A stretch of 64,000 nucleotides of DNA from Lasiosphaeris hirsuta (lineage: Eukaryota; Ascomycota; Sordariomycetes; Sordariales; Lasiosphaeriaceae). The stretch lies in NCBI GenBank assembly GCA_030549175.1, contig JAUKUA010000002.1, positions 3,286,001 through 3,350,000 on the forward strand, in the 5' to 3' direction. This document shows positions 1 through 11,554 of this stretch, one piece after another; within the stretch, counting starts at the first letter, position 1, and every line of letters starts with the position of its first letter. A program made the position numbers and the translations under genes. The notes beneath the pieces were generated by a model. The model worked only from the letters and a program-made list of their open reading frames with translations, had not been told where the DNA came from and searched no databases.

Positions 1-358
1 CCGTCCATTCGGCGAGAATCTCGGCCTTCCGCCCATCCTTGGTCGCAGAGATGGTTGACCACAAGGCGATGCAGGTAAGGATGAAACCTGCTACTGCCGC
101 AATGTTTGCTATTGTCGTTGTCCATCTCCCTCGCATCTCGTAGGGACTGATGCAGGCCTCCTTGACGCAGGCGACTGTCCGTATCAGCAGATTGCTTAGC
201 GTCATTGATTCGTCCGAACAGGTTCGCTCCGCAACATTGCTGCTCTGACTTGGCTGCGGTGCTATTTCTTCGCTACACGTGCTTGCGACAGGCTCTGAGG
301 TTGAATTGGTCAAACGGCGACCTAGGGGCTGCATCGCAATGGGTTCTGGCTCAACCAT
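1..358 (-). CDS. N-terminal part of a membrane protein, cut by the window edge
   Basis: Reading the minus strand from an ATG at 358, the frame stays open for 119 codons to the edge of the window. The visible part has a polar, Ser/Thr-rich N-terminus of about 80 residues, then a hydrophobic segment at about residues 85-107 that looks like one transmembrane helix (it includes IANIAAVAGFILTCIALW), then a basic KDGRK patch. This layout (cytoplasmic tail plus a single helix) resembles uncharacterised Sordariomycete membrane proteins; that comparison is from memory. No catalytic motif is visible. The rest of the gene, including any introns, lies outside the window, so function cannot be assigned. 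The start is the first ATG of the open frame. Confidence 0.6.
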   Translation of the reverse strand, partial: MVEPEPIAMQPLGRRLTNSTSEPVASTCSEEIAPQPSQSSNVAERTCSDESMTLSNLLIRTVACVKEACISPYEMRGRWTTTIANIAAVAGFILTCIALWSTISATKDGRKAEILAEWT

Positions 359-1978
359 CGCGGCATCTCCCGTAACTCAATCAGAGTGTGATTGTCTCTG
401 AAAAATGACGGCTTGTTTTAGTAGAAAAGGTAGGGCAGCCAAGGTGATTGTTCAAATGCCCCGTCAGGGCGGTATTTGCGATGATGCCGTGTGTGGCGCA
501 GCTCGGGTTCCGAGGTAACTGGAGCAATTTGAGGAGACCAATTTTCCTCGACCGCTCCCAGTGGTAGCCTCACAAGGCTTTTTCCACCTTCTCTCACCTG
601 TCATTGGTTCTGAAAATGCAGCTCCGCGCTACCCGGTAGTAAACGGTTCTACAGGGTTTCGGCTAGGTACCTTGGTAGGTACCCTGCTGACGAGAGTCTA
701 GTAGTACGAGTAGATTGAAGTCAAGGATATATAGCCCAGCACCGCCGACCCACTAGCTCTGGTATTGTTGTGCGTAAAGAGGATAAAACTAACACATGGA
801 AATATGAAGGAAGAATGTGCAGGGGCAGGGGACTGTTCTGTCTGCTCTGTACCTTATCTAATGGCACCACTGCAAGTCACCGCTGCAAGTCATTGCCGCA
901 AATCGCCCGATGTAACGGCCAACCAAGACAAGCTAGAGCGAGAACATGGGAGCCGCCCGCACTGCCAAAACCCCTCTTTTCCATCTGATCTACATAATCA
1001 GATGCGTCTTTATCAATAATGCGGGGGTAGAGGGTGCGGGGACAGTTGAAGTCATTATCTCTGACGTAAACGCCAAGGTAGGTAGGTTATCTATCCTATA
1101 ATGTAATAGAATGAATAGAGAGGCATATGTCTTTTCTAGGGCGGGAATGCTAATTGCAAAACTTGTGTACCTTATTCTTTGGGCACTAATTCACAACTTG
1201 ACTCCGAAAGGGTCTCTCTTGGGCTGGTCGTCGGCGTCACATACCAGAGTCTTTGTCGATCTTTGATCAGAAGCTCAGTGAAGAGCGCCTGCTTGAACGG
1301 TCTTGGCAACGAAGCCACCTTGCCGAGATACTCTTACGCAGCTGTCTAGTCTTGGAAGGTAGCCGCTTATCGGGTTTCGCTCAAAGTCCAAGTCACAAAT
1401 GCCGCGAAAAGCAATACCAAGAAACGGCGGCATCATGGGGGACGGCCCGCATCTGCCAGGTACTGTACTGCCAACAACCAGTAAATAAAACAGAACTCCC
1501 TCCGGGGCATATGATTCGTTTGTCTCCTAGTCGCGGCCTTTGTGAGCTGAGATATTCCTGCAGCCAAGAATATCTATGGAATCCTGACCCCGGGCTAGTG
1601 GCCGGCATCAAGCAGCCATCACCCATTGGTCTCTAAAACCTGTATTGGTGCGATTCAACGGTCAGCCCCAAGCCCAGTTGCGTTTCCGGCCAGTAGCTGT
1701 TCACAACGCCGATCAACCTGGGCAGGACCGGCGCGGCCAAGCCACACCAGGTAAAATCATTGGATGCCACTGCTACGGTGAAAGATATGAAGCGAATAAA
1801 CATGACTAAAATATAAAGATGTTGATGTTGAGATGGTTGACGCTAGTTCTATCGTCCATGCACATCATCGGGGATAAGAAGGGAACGCGCCACTCCTGGC
1901 CCATGGTGGAAGCTGCCCGCCCGCCCTCTGCTCACCAGTCACCCCTCCAAAGCCAAGCGCCTAAGAACCTGACCCAAA
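359..1978. other. Intergenic, no supported gene
   Basis: About 1.6 kb. Open frames here (for example 765-1019 and 1253-1636) are short, low in complexity and lack recognisable motifs or a splice structure. Copies of a TAGGTACC-like word occur near 665-690 and 1080. Nothing else is supported. Confidence 0.5.
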
Positions 1979-2898
1979 ATGCATTTGAAGACCCTCCTCC
2001 TTATAGCCCTCTCGACCCCAACAGCCCTAGCAGCCGTCAATGAGCCCTGCTACGGCACCGGCAGCGTCGCAGGTACCACTTCCATCCTAAATCTCCCAAC
2101 CACCCCTCCCACCCTCATCACTCACTCACTAATAACCTCTCCACCAGGCGTCTGCCTCGCCACGGCAGACTGCACAGCTGCCGGCGGAAGCAACATAGCC
2201 GGCGCGTGCCCAGCCGACGCGGCGGGGATCCGGTGCTGCTTCAAGACACCGTGCGCCAACGGCGCCAGCGGCAACTGCCGGTGGACCTCGGACTGCGCCG
2301 GCACCACGGTCGCGAACCAGTGCCCGGGGCCTAGCGGCATGAAGTGCTGCAGCTCGAGCGCAACGGGGTTCGGTGGGTATAGCGCGCCGACCATGCCGGC
2401 CGTCGGCGCCTGCCAGGCCGTCGCTGTGAGCGGCGCCACTGCTGTCGTGGCCGCCTGGCCGGGCCGGGTCAGGGAGATTGGCTGTGTGCGGTCGTGTGCG
2501 TGCCCCGGCACGTCGGATCATTGCTGTGGTAAGGCGGTGGATCTGATGTGTTCGGATGCTGGTGGGGTGAGTTCTGTTGCGTCTTTGCGGTGGGTGCTAG
2601 GGCCAGGGGTGTGCTGCTGATGAGAGAGTAGACACCGACGATTTCGGGACGGGAGATTGCTGAGTGGGTCATGAACCACCGTTCGACGTTGAACTTGAAG
2701 TATGTCATCTGGGGCCAGCGCATCTGGAATCCCTCGGTCGACTCTGTCTTGGCTTGGACCTCGTGGCGGTCGATGGACGACCGAGGCGATGTTACTCAGA
2801 ACCACTGGTATGTTGCGTCTGACATGATCTCGCGTTTTGCCGTGTTAGTGCAGTTCTAAGAACAATCTAGGGATCACGTCCATGTGAGCTTTGACTGA
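1979..2898 (+). CDS. Secreted LAS-type (VanY-like / ARB_07466-like) metallopeptidase
   Basis: Four exons: 1979-2072, 2148-2566, 2632-2807 and 2871-2898, giving 238 aa. The first intron is 75 bp and in frame, so it is easily missed; it has an ACTAATAAC branch site. The protein starts with a signal peptide (MHLKTLLLIALSTPTALA), then a Cys-rich region with paired cysteines. The catalytic part carries HCCGKAVD, an exact H-x6-D, and near the C-terminus WDHVHVSF, giving the H-x-H pair. Together these match the zinc ligands of LAS peptidases (D-Ala-D-Ala carboxypeptidases and related peptidoglycan hydrolases), as in the fungal secreted ARB_07466 family. The last exon codes for only nine residues but holds the H-x-H. 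A role outside the cell, perhaps on bacterial wall peptides, is inferred from the family; the substrate is unknown. Confidence 0.85.
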
Positions 2899-3818
2899 AG
2901 GCAATAATACTTGTGGGGCATAAGTCAACGTCAATGCCTGGAGGAATAAATATGTCTTGGGCAGATAGGGTCTCTATAATAGCCTGGTTGTATGAGACGA
3001 ATCTGGACTAACCAAATTTCCTTTTTCGTTCGTATTCCTGAGCCGGGGGGAGCTGTGGCTGATTTATCCTGAGCCTTTCTCCCTGATTCTTCCTTGAGTT
3101 AAGACAATCTTTTACACCACCTTTATATAGCCTTAGAGGCCCGGTGTGACAGCTAGATGTGGGAGGCTTACAGTGCAGCTTCCCTAACTGCACAACGTTC
3201 CACTTTTTTGTGGTGTCATTGGTGTTAGCGTTGCTTTTGGTGCCGTGACAAAGTGCCAGCCTGTCACACTGCTGGGCTCACCTAAGGTCAACAGGGTGTA
3301 TCACCTCCTTGACCTGGTCCCACAGCGATGGCCACAACGGTTGCCACATCGTGGCTTACCTGTGGGACGCATACACACACTCCACAACATCGCGTGAGCA
3401 GGAGGCCCCTGGCCCACACACGCAGGTTGACGGATCCTGTGCAGAAGACGCTTCCTTATAGTGCGGCGATGCGGCCTCATTACCCACAAGACCTCCGGCG
3501 TGCCCACGGCGGCTTCCAGTGGACTTCGAGTAAGCCTTGGAAGGTCTACGAGCAAAGTTCAGGGGTGCGGCCGCATGACACCTCAACAAAGTATAAAACC
3601 TCAAACGACCACAACTCCACGATCATTTACCTCACAAGGACAAAATTGAGTTAGCAGAAGGCTAAGTTCGAAAAGCCGCAAGAAGGTTTTGGATACGATA
3701 CGACATCCGAGGGCCTGGAAACCTATTAAATGGAACCCCCCCCCTACTTTAGAATTCCGTTTTCTCTTCATCCTTCTTCATCAGCTCGGCTACCCTACTT
3801 CATCACCTCACCAAATGA
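2899..3818. other. Intergenic, no supported gene
   Basis: About 0.9 kb between the peptidase and the first decayed frame. Overlapping open frames on both strands (3301-3654) show no conserved motif. I see nothing else to annotate. Confidence 0.4.
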
Positions 3819-4610
3819 ATTTTTTGCAACAGTGTAGGCCCTAAGGCCCACACTAATAGCACATGGCCAGACATCCCCTTCGTATACGCTCCGTACCTCG
3901 ACATCGACAGCGATATTGAAGCTACGTCATCAATACCAGAGAGCGAGAATCAAGACTCGGACCAAGGTCTCTACCCAATCCCGCCCCCGCTGTCCAGCGC
4001 CACCTATCCACGGAGGTTGGAGATCTTGCGCAACCTCTGGGACGAGCTGAGGGCGGTCAAGGAGGATTTACGCACTGTTCTCGACGCCGAAGAGCAGAAG
4101 TGGAGGGTATGGAACAAGACGCAAAAGGGCATAAGTGACTGGCAGATCTACCTGACGAACACTAGATTCGTGTGGTGCAAGAAGAAAAGGGCCAGATTCC
4201 GATACAATGTCTTTTCGCCAAGAAAATCCTGCAGTTATAATCTGCACCTATCTAGCTGCTTGATGAAGTGTGACGAAGCAAGGGGAAAGATGTGGAGGCT
4301 CAGGGTGGAAGCGGCGCGCCAGCTCCGCGAGCTTGATGAGCTCGACCAGGTGGAGAAGTTGAGGCGGGATAGCAGGAGCTTGTTCGAGAGACTCTGGATG
4401 CCTAACTTCATGATGGAGGAGATTGCTATTGGGAGGTTGACCAATCCGGAGTAGAAGAAGTTCGAGGCGAGGTACCCACACTTCCCCAAGGAACATCCTA
4501 AACATACACGTGCCGAAAGCACTACCGCCTCTTCACCGAAGAAGACCGGTGCCAGGTTGAACAACAAGTTCTTTGCCCGGGGTGAGACAAAGCCCCTGGG
4601 AACTAACTGA
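3819..4610 (+). pseudogene. Decayed coiled-coil protein gene with an in-frame TAG
   Basis: One frame runs from about 3819 to a TGA at 4608-4610, interrupted only by TAG at 4452-4454. The reading is protein-like on both sides of the stop. Upstream is an acidic N-terminal part, then a charged helical stretch with Leu/Glu/Lys-rich heptads (for example LRELDELDQVEKLRR). Downstream is a basic tail ending near FFARGETKPLGTN. There is no ATG in frame at the 5' end; an ATG at 3815 is in another frame and closes after nine codons. The TAG could derive from CAG by a C-to-T change. I do not recognise the family. An unspliced exon of a functional gene is possible, but the neighbouring ankyrin and methyltransferase remnants favour decay. 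Confidence 0.45.
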
Positions 4611-4798
4611 ACGCGGCGCGCTGAAGACACAGCAATGGAGGTACCGGTAAACTTCCTAAAACACCGGCCCTCGGCAGTGATGACACTTCTACGTAGTGTC
4701 GAGGACAAGTACCCTCACCTCTTGACCGTCACAACTTTGACGTTGGGTTTGGGGAAACCAAGTCATCAAAAACCAATGCAAAACATCAATCTCAACCA

Positions 4799-4800
<2 letters not shown>

Positions 4801-4840
<40 letters not shown>
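4801..4840. repeat. (CT)n microsatellite
   Basis: About 18 uninterrupted CT units lie between two decayed gene pieces. Confidence 0.9.
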
Positions 4841-4843
<3 letters not shown>

Positions 4844-5047
4844 GTCCAAGAAACCTGCAAGCCGACAAACCCAAGTTTAGCATGCGCAAGCCCGCCTTTG
4901 GTGTCCCCGAACAATAATACCACACCCGTCTTCAGCCATCATTGCACCACCCTCCGCAATCAGTATGCAGTGACGCTTCAGCAATTCTCAGCGCATAAAC
5001 CACACCAGCGCGGCAACGCTGAGACCAACAGCATTTGGCCGACACCG

Positions 5048-5279
5048 CAAATGCTGGAGTAGTTTGCAAGAGAGGATATCACAACCAAGAAGGATGTGGA
5101 TGGAAGGACGATGCTGCATCAACGGTGCCTTTCCTCTCAAAACTTGATGAGATTGGTTGACATGGGCGCTGACATCAATGCCCTACCTAAACCCCGAACG
5201 GTTTGACTCCCCTCGCAATCGCTCAGTCCGAGGAAAACACGCCCAAGGTGCGGGATCTGCTGAAGCACGGCGCCCAGCA
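5048..5279 (+). pseudogene. Ankyrin-repeat fragment with a nonsense codon and a frameshift
   Basis: The reading contains a clear ankyrin signature: DGRTMLHQRCLSSQNLMRL then VDMGADIN, and after a frame change near 5190, NGLTPLAIAQSEENTPKVRD then LLKHGAQ. The first part is in the frame of 5048 and is interrupted by TAG at 5060-5062 inside a helix-like stretch (MLE-stop-FAREDITTKKD). The second part is one frame over. No start codon or flanking exons are obvious. This may once have been the C-terminal half of the coiled-coil gene immediately upstream (inference), now separated by a CT microsatellite. Ankyrin units mediate protein binding; no partner can be proposed. Confidence 0.65.
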
Positions 5280-5400
5280 ATAACGAGACCACAGTGCTGC
5301 ACACCCTCATCCTGTTCTTGTTGCCAACCGCCGCTAAGCCCAACAGCGCCGTTAGCGCATCCTCATGAATCACATCTGGATCAACCAAACATGACCTCCC

Positions 5401-5930
5401 CAACAGCACCTTCCAACACCCTCACCGGCTTCACATGCTACATGCACGAGCCCTCCGACGTCCCATGGTTCATCCCCAAACTCGACCTCCCCTGGCCCGC
5501 CCGCCAACTCCTCGAAGAATACAGCGGTATCCCCCCTCAGGAGATCGATGATTCCCGTCCTCACTCTACGAAACCGCGCGTGGAAAACCTTTCTCTTCCC
5601 ATGCATCGGCACCTTTGACTTTCTCGACTTCTAGCTGTCGCAGCGGAATCTCTTGTACCCTCGCTTACTCCAGCGGCTACAAGGCGGTGAGAAGTTCTTG
5701 GATATCAGATGTTGTCTGGGACACGACATCCGCAAGCTGGTTTTTGATGGTGCTCCAGGCGGAAATCTGGCTGGTGGGAGTTAAGAAATAAATTCATCGA
5801 GTTGGGGTAAGACCTCTTCCGGGATAGGGAGAATCTGCAGGCGAGGATGCACTAGGGGGGTGTCCAGTCTGGAAGTGACGAACAATCGTGGAAGGAGCTG
5901 AAGGGGGGGGGGGTTCTGCCTAGAGTGGCT
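5401..5930 (+). pseudogene. Decayed SAM-dependent methyltransferase gene
   Basis: The 5' part reads in one frame as PWFIPKLDLPWPARQLLEEY, the conserved start of a fungal class I methyltransferase family as I recall it. After a frameshift near 5555 it continues as RNRAWKTFLFPCIGTFDFLD, then TAG at 5632-5634, then the SAM-binding motif I region LDIRCCLGHDIRKLVFDGAP with Gly-rich character. After another frameshift near 5780 comes FIELG, a TAA at 5808-5810, and DLFRDRENLQARM. The order of these blocks matches an intact family member, so this is one gene broken by two stops and at least two frameshifts. The TAG lies where Gln is plausible, so CAG to TAG fits a CpA-to-TpA change. Confidence 0.7.
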
Positions 5931-5980
5931 GGCAAACCCTACAAGATGGCCGTGAAAGACCCCCCTCAGCATGGATGATA

Positions 5981-6439
5981 TTATCTCAATCGTCTTCTCT
6001 TCCTCTCCGGACTGCCTTCCCTTTCTAGGCCCGGCCGAGACTTAGCAGCTCCGGACACCACCTTCTGCTGCTCTTCTCGGATGTAATCTAGAGCGAGCTG
6101 GATATTTCTTAGACGTCCTCCTTGTCCCCACTCGAGAATGGCTGTCACCCACCGGTGGAGGCGTGTAAAGTGCTTCGGACTTGATAGTAAGAAAGAGCCT
6201 ACCCGCTGAATGTAGACAACTAGATTGCCTTTATCCTTGGCTCCCCACGACACATATAGCTGTGCAACGCTGTCATCGATGGCGAGGCTGTAGCAGAGAT
6301 CGGGAACATGTCCATTGCATCCGACATCTCCAAGTCTTGTATTGAGTTGGTTAACAGCCTGAATGCAGGCGGCCGAAGCGCCAGCACACTGGTTCGCCGC
6401 AACCCATAGATTGGCAAGCTTGGCGTAACGACGCAGCTG
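5981..6439 (-). pseudogene. DUF7924-type fragment
   Basis: The minus strand is open for 152 codons from 6439 to the stop at 5981, with no usable ATG at the 5' end and a TAG immediately upstream (6440-6442). The content matches the fungal DUF7924 domain as I know it: QLNTRLGD, DLCYSLAIDDSVAQLYVSW, YIQRVGSFLLSSPKHF, ILEWGQGGRLRNIQLALDYI, and a C-terminal KSRPG...RKRRRLR tail. Intact relatives are longer and usually have an N-terminal segment that is missing here. It is tail-to-tail with the methyltransferase remnant. Function of the family is unknown. It could be a short functional paralog with an unseen upstream exon, but truncated pseudogene is more likely. Confidence 0.6.
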
Positions 6440-8865
6440 CTACATCGTGGCCGCCATGTGTAGTGTGTATATCAGGACCTATTTGTCAGAGTAAGGCATG
6501 CACCGCAGAGAGAGAGAGAGAGGGGGAAAGAAAGAGAAACGCTAAAATGTTGAAGCTGTCTGACTTGTCACTTGGGAGACTCAAAGGACTTCAGAAATGC
6601 TGCAAATGGCAACTAAGAGGTGGAGAAATTGCAGGCTTTGTCCGAAATGACCTACCCAGAGGGTTTGTCTTGTACAAAACCGCACTTGACTAGCTGGAAC
6701 TGGTAACGGTGCGACAAAGCTTCCATAATGGGTCCAGATGCGACTCGTAGCGACCGTTTGGTAGGGCATGTACCGATGGGGAAGAAAACACGGCAAGAGC
6801 TGCAGTTGGACACCTCACGGTTAGCCAGGTGAAGAAAACAGCTAGCTGCGAACGAAGGGATCGGTACATATCTGACTGCAAATAGACATTCTCATTCTAA
6901 ATACCTAATTGGAAGGCCTATAAAATGGTGTTTTCCCCCCCAACCTATGCGACCGTTGGGGTGTTTCCTGTGGTCTTTAGAAGTAGATGGATTGTTGGAG
7001 ACAAAGCCTCTTAGAATCGTGCATACTTGTTGTTTTTCAGTGGGCGTTGTGATTGACTGGGTGTGGGTGAGGCGGAGAGGGTACAAACACCACCACGAAA
7101 GGGTCCGAGGCATCCTGAGTGACCTTGGGCTAAATCAGCCGTAGCTCACCCCACCCACGAACGACAATAGCAATTGTGAGTGCCCAGATTCGTCTCATAC
7201 AACCAGACTGGTTTATCGATGTGTTAATATTGCAGATTCTTCTCTCTGCTGTCGTTGAAGTGAAGGAAAGCGCGGCTAGGTGGTGATGTGGTCCCAAAAC
7301 TCGGTCTTCGCAACTCCACCATCATTGTAGACTATGGCAACTATAGCCGAGGCAGCCCAGAATAGTGACCCCCTCGCCCAATCTGGCTCAGTCTGGCTCA
7401 GGCTAAGGCGGCAGCTGCTCAGTTCTAAAGGAGGAAAGGGAAATTCCTGGTGTCGACTTTAGGGTGGTGAAATCGGTGTTATTATGGGTAGCTCGCCGAA
7501 AAACACAAGCCGGCTGCTTACGCCATAGAGGCAGAAGGCCTGAATGCTATCATGTTCAAGGTGTATCCATGTTTTGCGATGAACTGTCCGCATCGCAAGA
7601 CACTGAGGAGCATCATGCTTAAGGGAATGAGCAGAGCAGCATACCGAGTGTAAGTGTCCTGATGTGCATGTTAGTGGTGATGTAGAGTAGGTGCGAGTAA
7701 CTGATGTTCTTACCATCATGGAGACTGACTTCGTCTCCCTCTTTCCTATTGCTTGGCCGTGATAGTAATCCGCTTGGAAAGTTGTCGTCACTTAAGGATG
7801 TGTCACCGCCCAGGGTGCCCCACCTAGGTGTGGCCTACCTTTTCTTTCCAGCCAGAGCTCCTCTGCCTTTCCTCCAGACCACACATCACAGATAGTAGCC
7901 AATCCACAGATTGGCCACATCAGGATGAGATTTACCTACTCTTGTAGATGAGGAATACAAGAATAGAGACCTAATAGAGGACGTAGACTGGGTTTTATAT
8001 GAAGGAAGAGGAACGAAAAGGAGTTAGGTTGGGGGGGGAGGAGGGGTCCAGTTTTAGGCCACCTGTGTCCCAAAAACTGGGGCCTCGCGAAAAGTTGCCA
8101 TTCGAACTGCATAGTACTGCCTACCCGTCTAAACCATATTTGGCGATTTCTCTGATCATTCCCTGAGCAGCGCCTGAGCAAGGTGGCTAGGGGTGGTGCG
8201 GGTGACTGGGGTTGGTGAGGGCAACTTTAGGGTAAAACAACAGCAAAACTCGGCGGACTGCGGAGAGGATTACCGCTTTGGACGGTGGTCTGATGCTCAG
8301 CAGATGGTTGAAGGATGCATGCTTACCAATCGGTTTGCTCAAGCCGTTGAAGAAGATCCTCCATCTCCGACTTGGAAGCAAACCTCGCATATGCACTCGT
8401 CTGAACTAAAAATCGGTTGCTAGGCGGGTGATTTCAAAGCTACCCGGCAGCATCCAGGTCTCTCATAGAATTGCCAAACTTAAACAAGAAGATTCTTTTA
8501 TTTTCTGACAAATTACCAAGGGAGAAAGTTGTCACGGTGAGATTCCGCGTAAGAACGCCGAGTAGATGCAGATCCTGCTGCGCGTGAGATGAGTTTCCGA
8601 AGGTCGGACTCTAGGCGGCCGGATTTACGGCTTTATTCAAGGCAGACCGGATCAGGCGGTCATGATGATGGTGACTGGCTGTTGGCAAGGGAAAAGGATG
8701 ACAAGATTGGGGTGTTGGTTTAAACATGGGTTCGGCGTAACGGCATTGCTAGTATATATCTGGGGAGTCCCGACTGAAGTGTCTGATGGCTGCCTTCTCT
8801 CGTGGCCATCCCTCTCTCTCGTCTCATCTTTGCCTTTCAGTTTTCTCCAACGCTAGAAACCCCAG
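6440..8865. other. Gene-poor stretch with possible repeat relics
   Basis: About 2.4 kb with no convincing gene on either strand. There is a GA-rich microsatellite at about 6507-6525. Two short regions share a GTCCCAAAA(A)CT...TCGC word (about 7292-7315 and 8066-8090), and the second sits in an imperfect palindrome. They may be relics of a small non-autonomous transposon (low confidence). A TATA-like TAGTATATATC at about 8750 may belong to the downstream hydrolase gene. Confidence 0.35.
8041..8087. repeat. Imperfect palindrome
   Basis: The arm GAGGGGTCCAGTTTTAGG pairs imperfectly with CCCAAAAACTGGGGCCTC across an 11-nt loop. It is of the size expected for a terminal repeat relic or a cruciform; no function is assigned. 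Confidence 0.5.
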
Positions 8866-10091
8866 ATGTGGAATTACTCTGCTTTTCTTCTTGGACTCGC
8901 AGCACCGCAAGTTATGGCGCACAAGTTCTTCGATATTCCACCTGGGGCTGCTGGCAAGGTGAGCATTATCGACTCGACTCTTCGGGCTAGCGGCATGCAG
9001 GATTACACTTTTGTTACTCCGAAACTCGAGGGGTTTGATGAGCTCGCTAAAATGCCGGCATGGTCGTTTCTCGTCGAAAGCTCGACGGGAACGAAGGTAG
9101 TCTTCGACCTGGCGGTACCGCCGGATCTGGCGTACGCCCCAGCCGTCATCGACCAGCTTAAGAGTTACGGATGGGATGTACAGATTGACAAGCACGTGGC
9201 CGAAATCCTTACCGAGGGTGGTGTCAACATCACCGAGATCGGTAGTGTCATCTGGAGCCATTACCACTTTGACCACATTGGCGATATTGCCACCTTCCCT
9301 CTCACCACTGAGATCGTTGTCGGTCCGGGCTTCAGCAAGGCCTACCTCCCCGCGTACCCGACCAACCCCAACTCGACCTTACTAGAGCGGTATTTTACGT
9401 AATTCACCCAACCAAGCTTAGTCAACTGAAACCCGACTTACATTCCCCCCCTCCCCCCCTTTCCCCCCCTAGGAACCGCACCCTCCGCGAAATATCCTTC
9501 AAAACCCCCCTCAAAGCAGGCGCCTTCCCAGCCTACGACTTCTTCGGAGACGGCTCCTTCTTCCTCCTCGACGCGCCAGGCCACACAACCGGCCACCTCG
9601 GGGGTCTAGTGCGCACCACGACCAACCCGGACACCTTCGTCTTCATGGGCGGCGACCTCTGCCACCACAGCGCGCAGCTTCGTCCCTCCCCAGAACGTCC
9701 CATCCCGTCCAACATCCACCTGCACGACCTCCTCTCCGACATCCAAGGCTATAAATCAGCCAAGTTCCAATGCCCAGGGTCGATCATCACCAAGCCCGCG
9801 CTAGAACACCTCAACATCAAGCGGGGCAGGAAGCCAGACCAGCCGTTTTTCGATCCTGTCTTGGCCGAGGACATCACGCTGGCCACTGAGACGATCCGCA
9901 AGACGCAAAAGGCGGATGCAGATAGTGACGTCTGGTTTGTGGCGGCGCATGATCCGCATATCATTGGGGTGGTGGACTTCTTTCCCAAAGCGGCGAATCA
10001 GTGGAAAAAGAAGGGGTGGGCGGATAAGGTGCGTTGGGCGTTTCTGAATGAGTTGGTTGGGGCTTTGGAGGTTGATTTGAAGGCCGAGTAA
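8866..10091 (+). CDS. Metallo-beta-lactamase-fold hydrolase (lactonase-like)
   Basis: Two exons, 8866-9398 and 9473-10091, join in frame to give 383 aa. The 74-bp intron has a TCAACTGA branch site and a C-rich end. The zinc-binding motif SHYHFDHIGD is at residues 131-140 (His132, His134, Asp136, His137). It is followed by GHTTGH and FMGGDLCHH, which supply the later ligands, so the dinuclear site looks complete. Overall order and length resemble fungal relatives of N-acyl-homoserine lactonases, which open lactone rings. The residues before MAHKFF are hydrophobic and may be a signal peptide; if not, the start could be the ATG coding Met17-18. There are no cluster-like neighbours. Substrate is unknown; family assignment is firm. 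Confidence 0.85.
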
Positions 10092-11554
10092 GGGAGGAAG
10101 GGCCCTGACATTGCAGCTGCAGGGCAACAGCCACAACACTTGGCATTGTTATTAGTTAGCTCAAATCCAACACTGAACAGGAGCTACATTTTCGCACGTG
10201 GGAACTTTGTTCCTGCGTCATCAGTTATTTTGTGCAATTCAACATCTTGCCTCCAGATTTGGCTTTCTCGCAGAGACACCCTCGAGGGCTTAATATCCTT
10301 ATGGCCGCAAAGCTATCAAAGGTTTGCTGATTTTGGCTCAACTGATCAATTTTCCGTTTCTTTGTTGAGAAGAAAATGATCACACATGAGGCATGCGGCG
10401 CCACTCGCGCTCACAAAATCCGGATCATCCGCCGCTCTCTATTCCACTGCCATGATATCGCACAATTTATGCGGGAGGGACTGAGCTGGACCTCTGCAAA
10501 TATCGTACCAGAGCTAGAATTTCATGGAACCGACTAGCCGAAGGATTCGCTCTACCTGACCAGCCGCAAATATACACTATGCGAGTTCCCCAGCAGGCCC
10601 TAGCAGACCCGAGGAGCATTCCCGCTGGGTTACCTAGGCCAATCTCTCCTCGTTCTCTCGGCAAACTCTAGCCAACTTTCAACTGGACGGACTATCGACA
10701 GAAAACGTCCACTCCGTCGTGGTCTGGGAGAAAGAGGGGCGAGAAATCTATAGCTACGTATATGCCTCCCTGGTCGAAATGATAATCGGGCGGTGCAGCA
10801 CTCTACCTCCCTACAATAATCATTGGTGGTTCTTGCCTGGTGGCTCCGCTCTAACCGCTGGAGCTCCTCAGGCTCAGACGCGTCTTAAGGCAATGGATGA
10901 AGGCTACAACAGTTTATCAGAGATTCCACAGAGCACCAACATTTTTTATACGATCTAGAAAGATACGGAAGACAAAAATGCTGTCACACTATATACCCAC
11001 AGATGGGGGAGGCCAATCTGACAAGGCTTTCCTCGTGAGAAAACGGTATGAGAGGCGCGTGGTAGGGCACAACAAGTGCAAGAGGTCTCAAGTTCTGTCG
11101 CCCTTGAGGTTAACCCTGGTCAGCTAGCGATATGCATTGCTGCCTTGTTAAACTATGCTCTACTATGGTATTTATGCCTGGTCTTATAACTGAAACTTTG
11201 AAGTGGCACTTGGAATGGTCCCTTGTATATTCAACCAAGGGGTTATGATATTATTGTACTGTAATGACACGGTGCTTTTTTGACATATTTGGTTTAGCGT
11301 CTGGCTTGGCATTTGGCAGTTGATTTGGCTTCGTTTGATTTGTGTCGGAAGCTGAACAGAAGTGGCTGTGCGTTTGGAAACCTGGTGTCAATCAATCCCA
11401 GCGCTCAGCGCCCGGACTTCTCTTTCCCTACCCATTGTGTAAGGCAGCAACCGTGACTCATTCCTCCTCTTACCCTCCACTTATTAGCTCCATTCTTTCC
11501 AAGAACAACATCGGCCAAAAATCCCGGGAGCCGACAACGTCGACGACCCGGGAG
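10092..11554. other. Intergenic, no supported gene
   Basis: About 1.5 kb. A plus-strand frame at about 10380-10700 is protein-like for short stretches but is broken by several TAGs and matches no family I know. Nothing else is seen. Confidence 0.4.

Noticed and set aside
765..1636. Two short plus-strand frames near the left edge
   Set aside because: No conserved motif, signal peptide or splice sites.
10380..10700. Protein-like plus-strand stretch
   Set aside because: Interrupted by several stops and without any recognised block; too weak even as a pseudogene.
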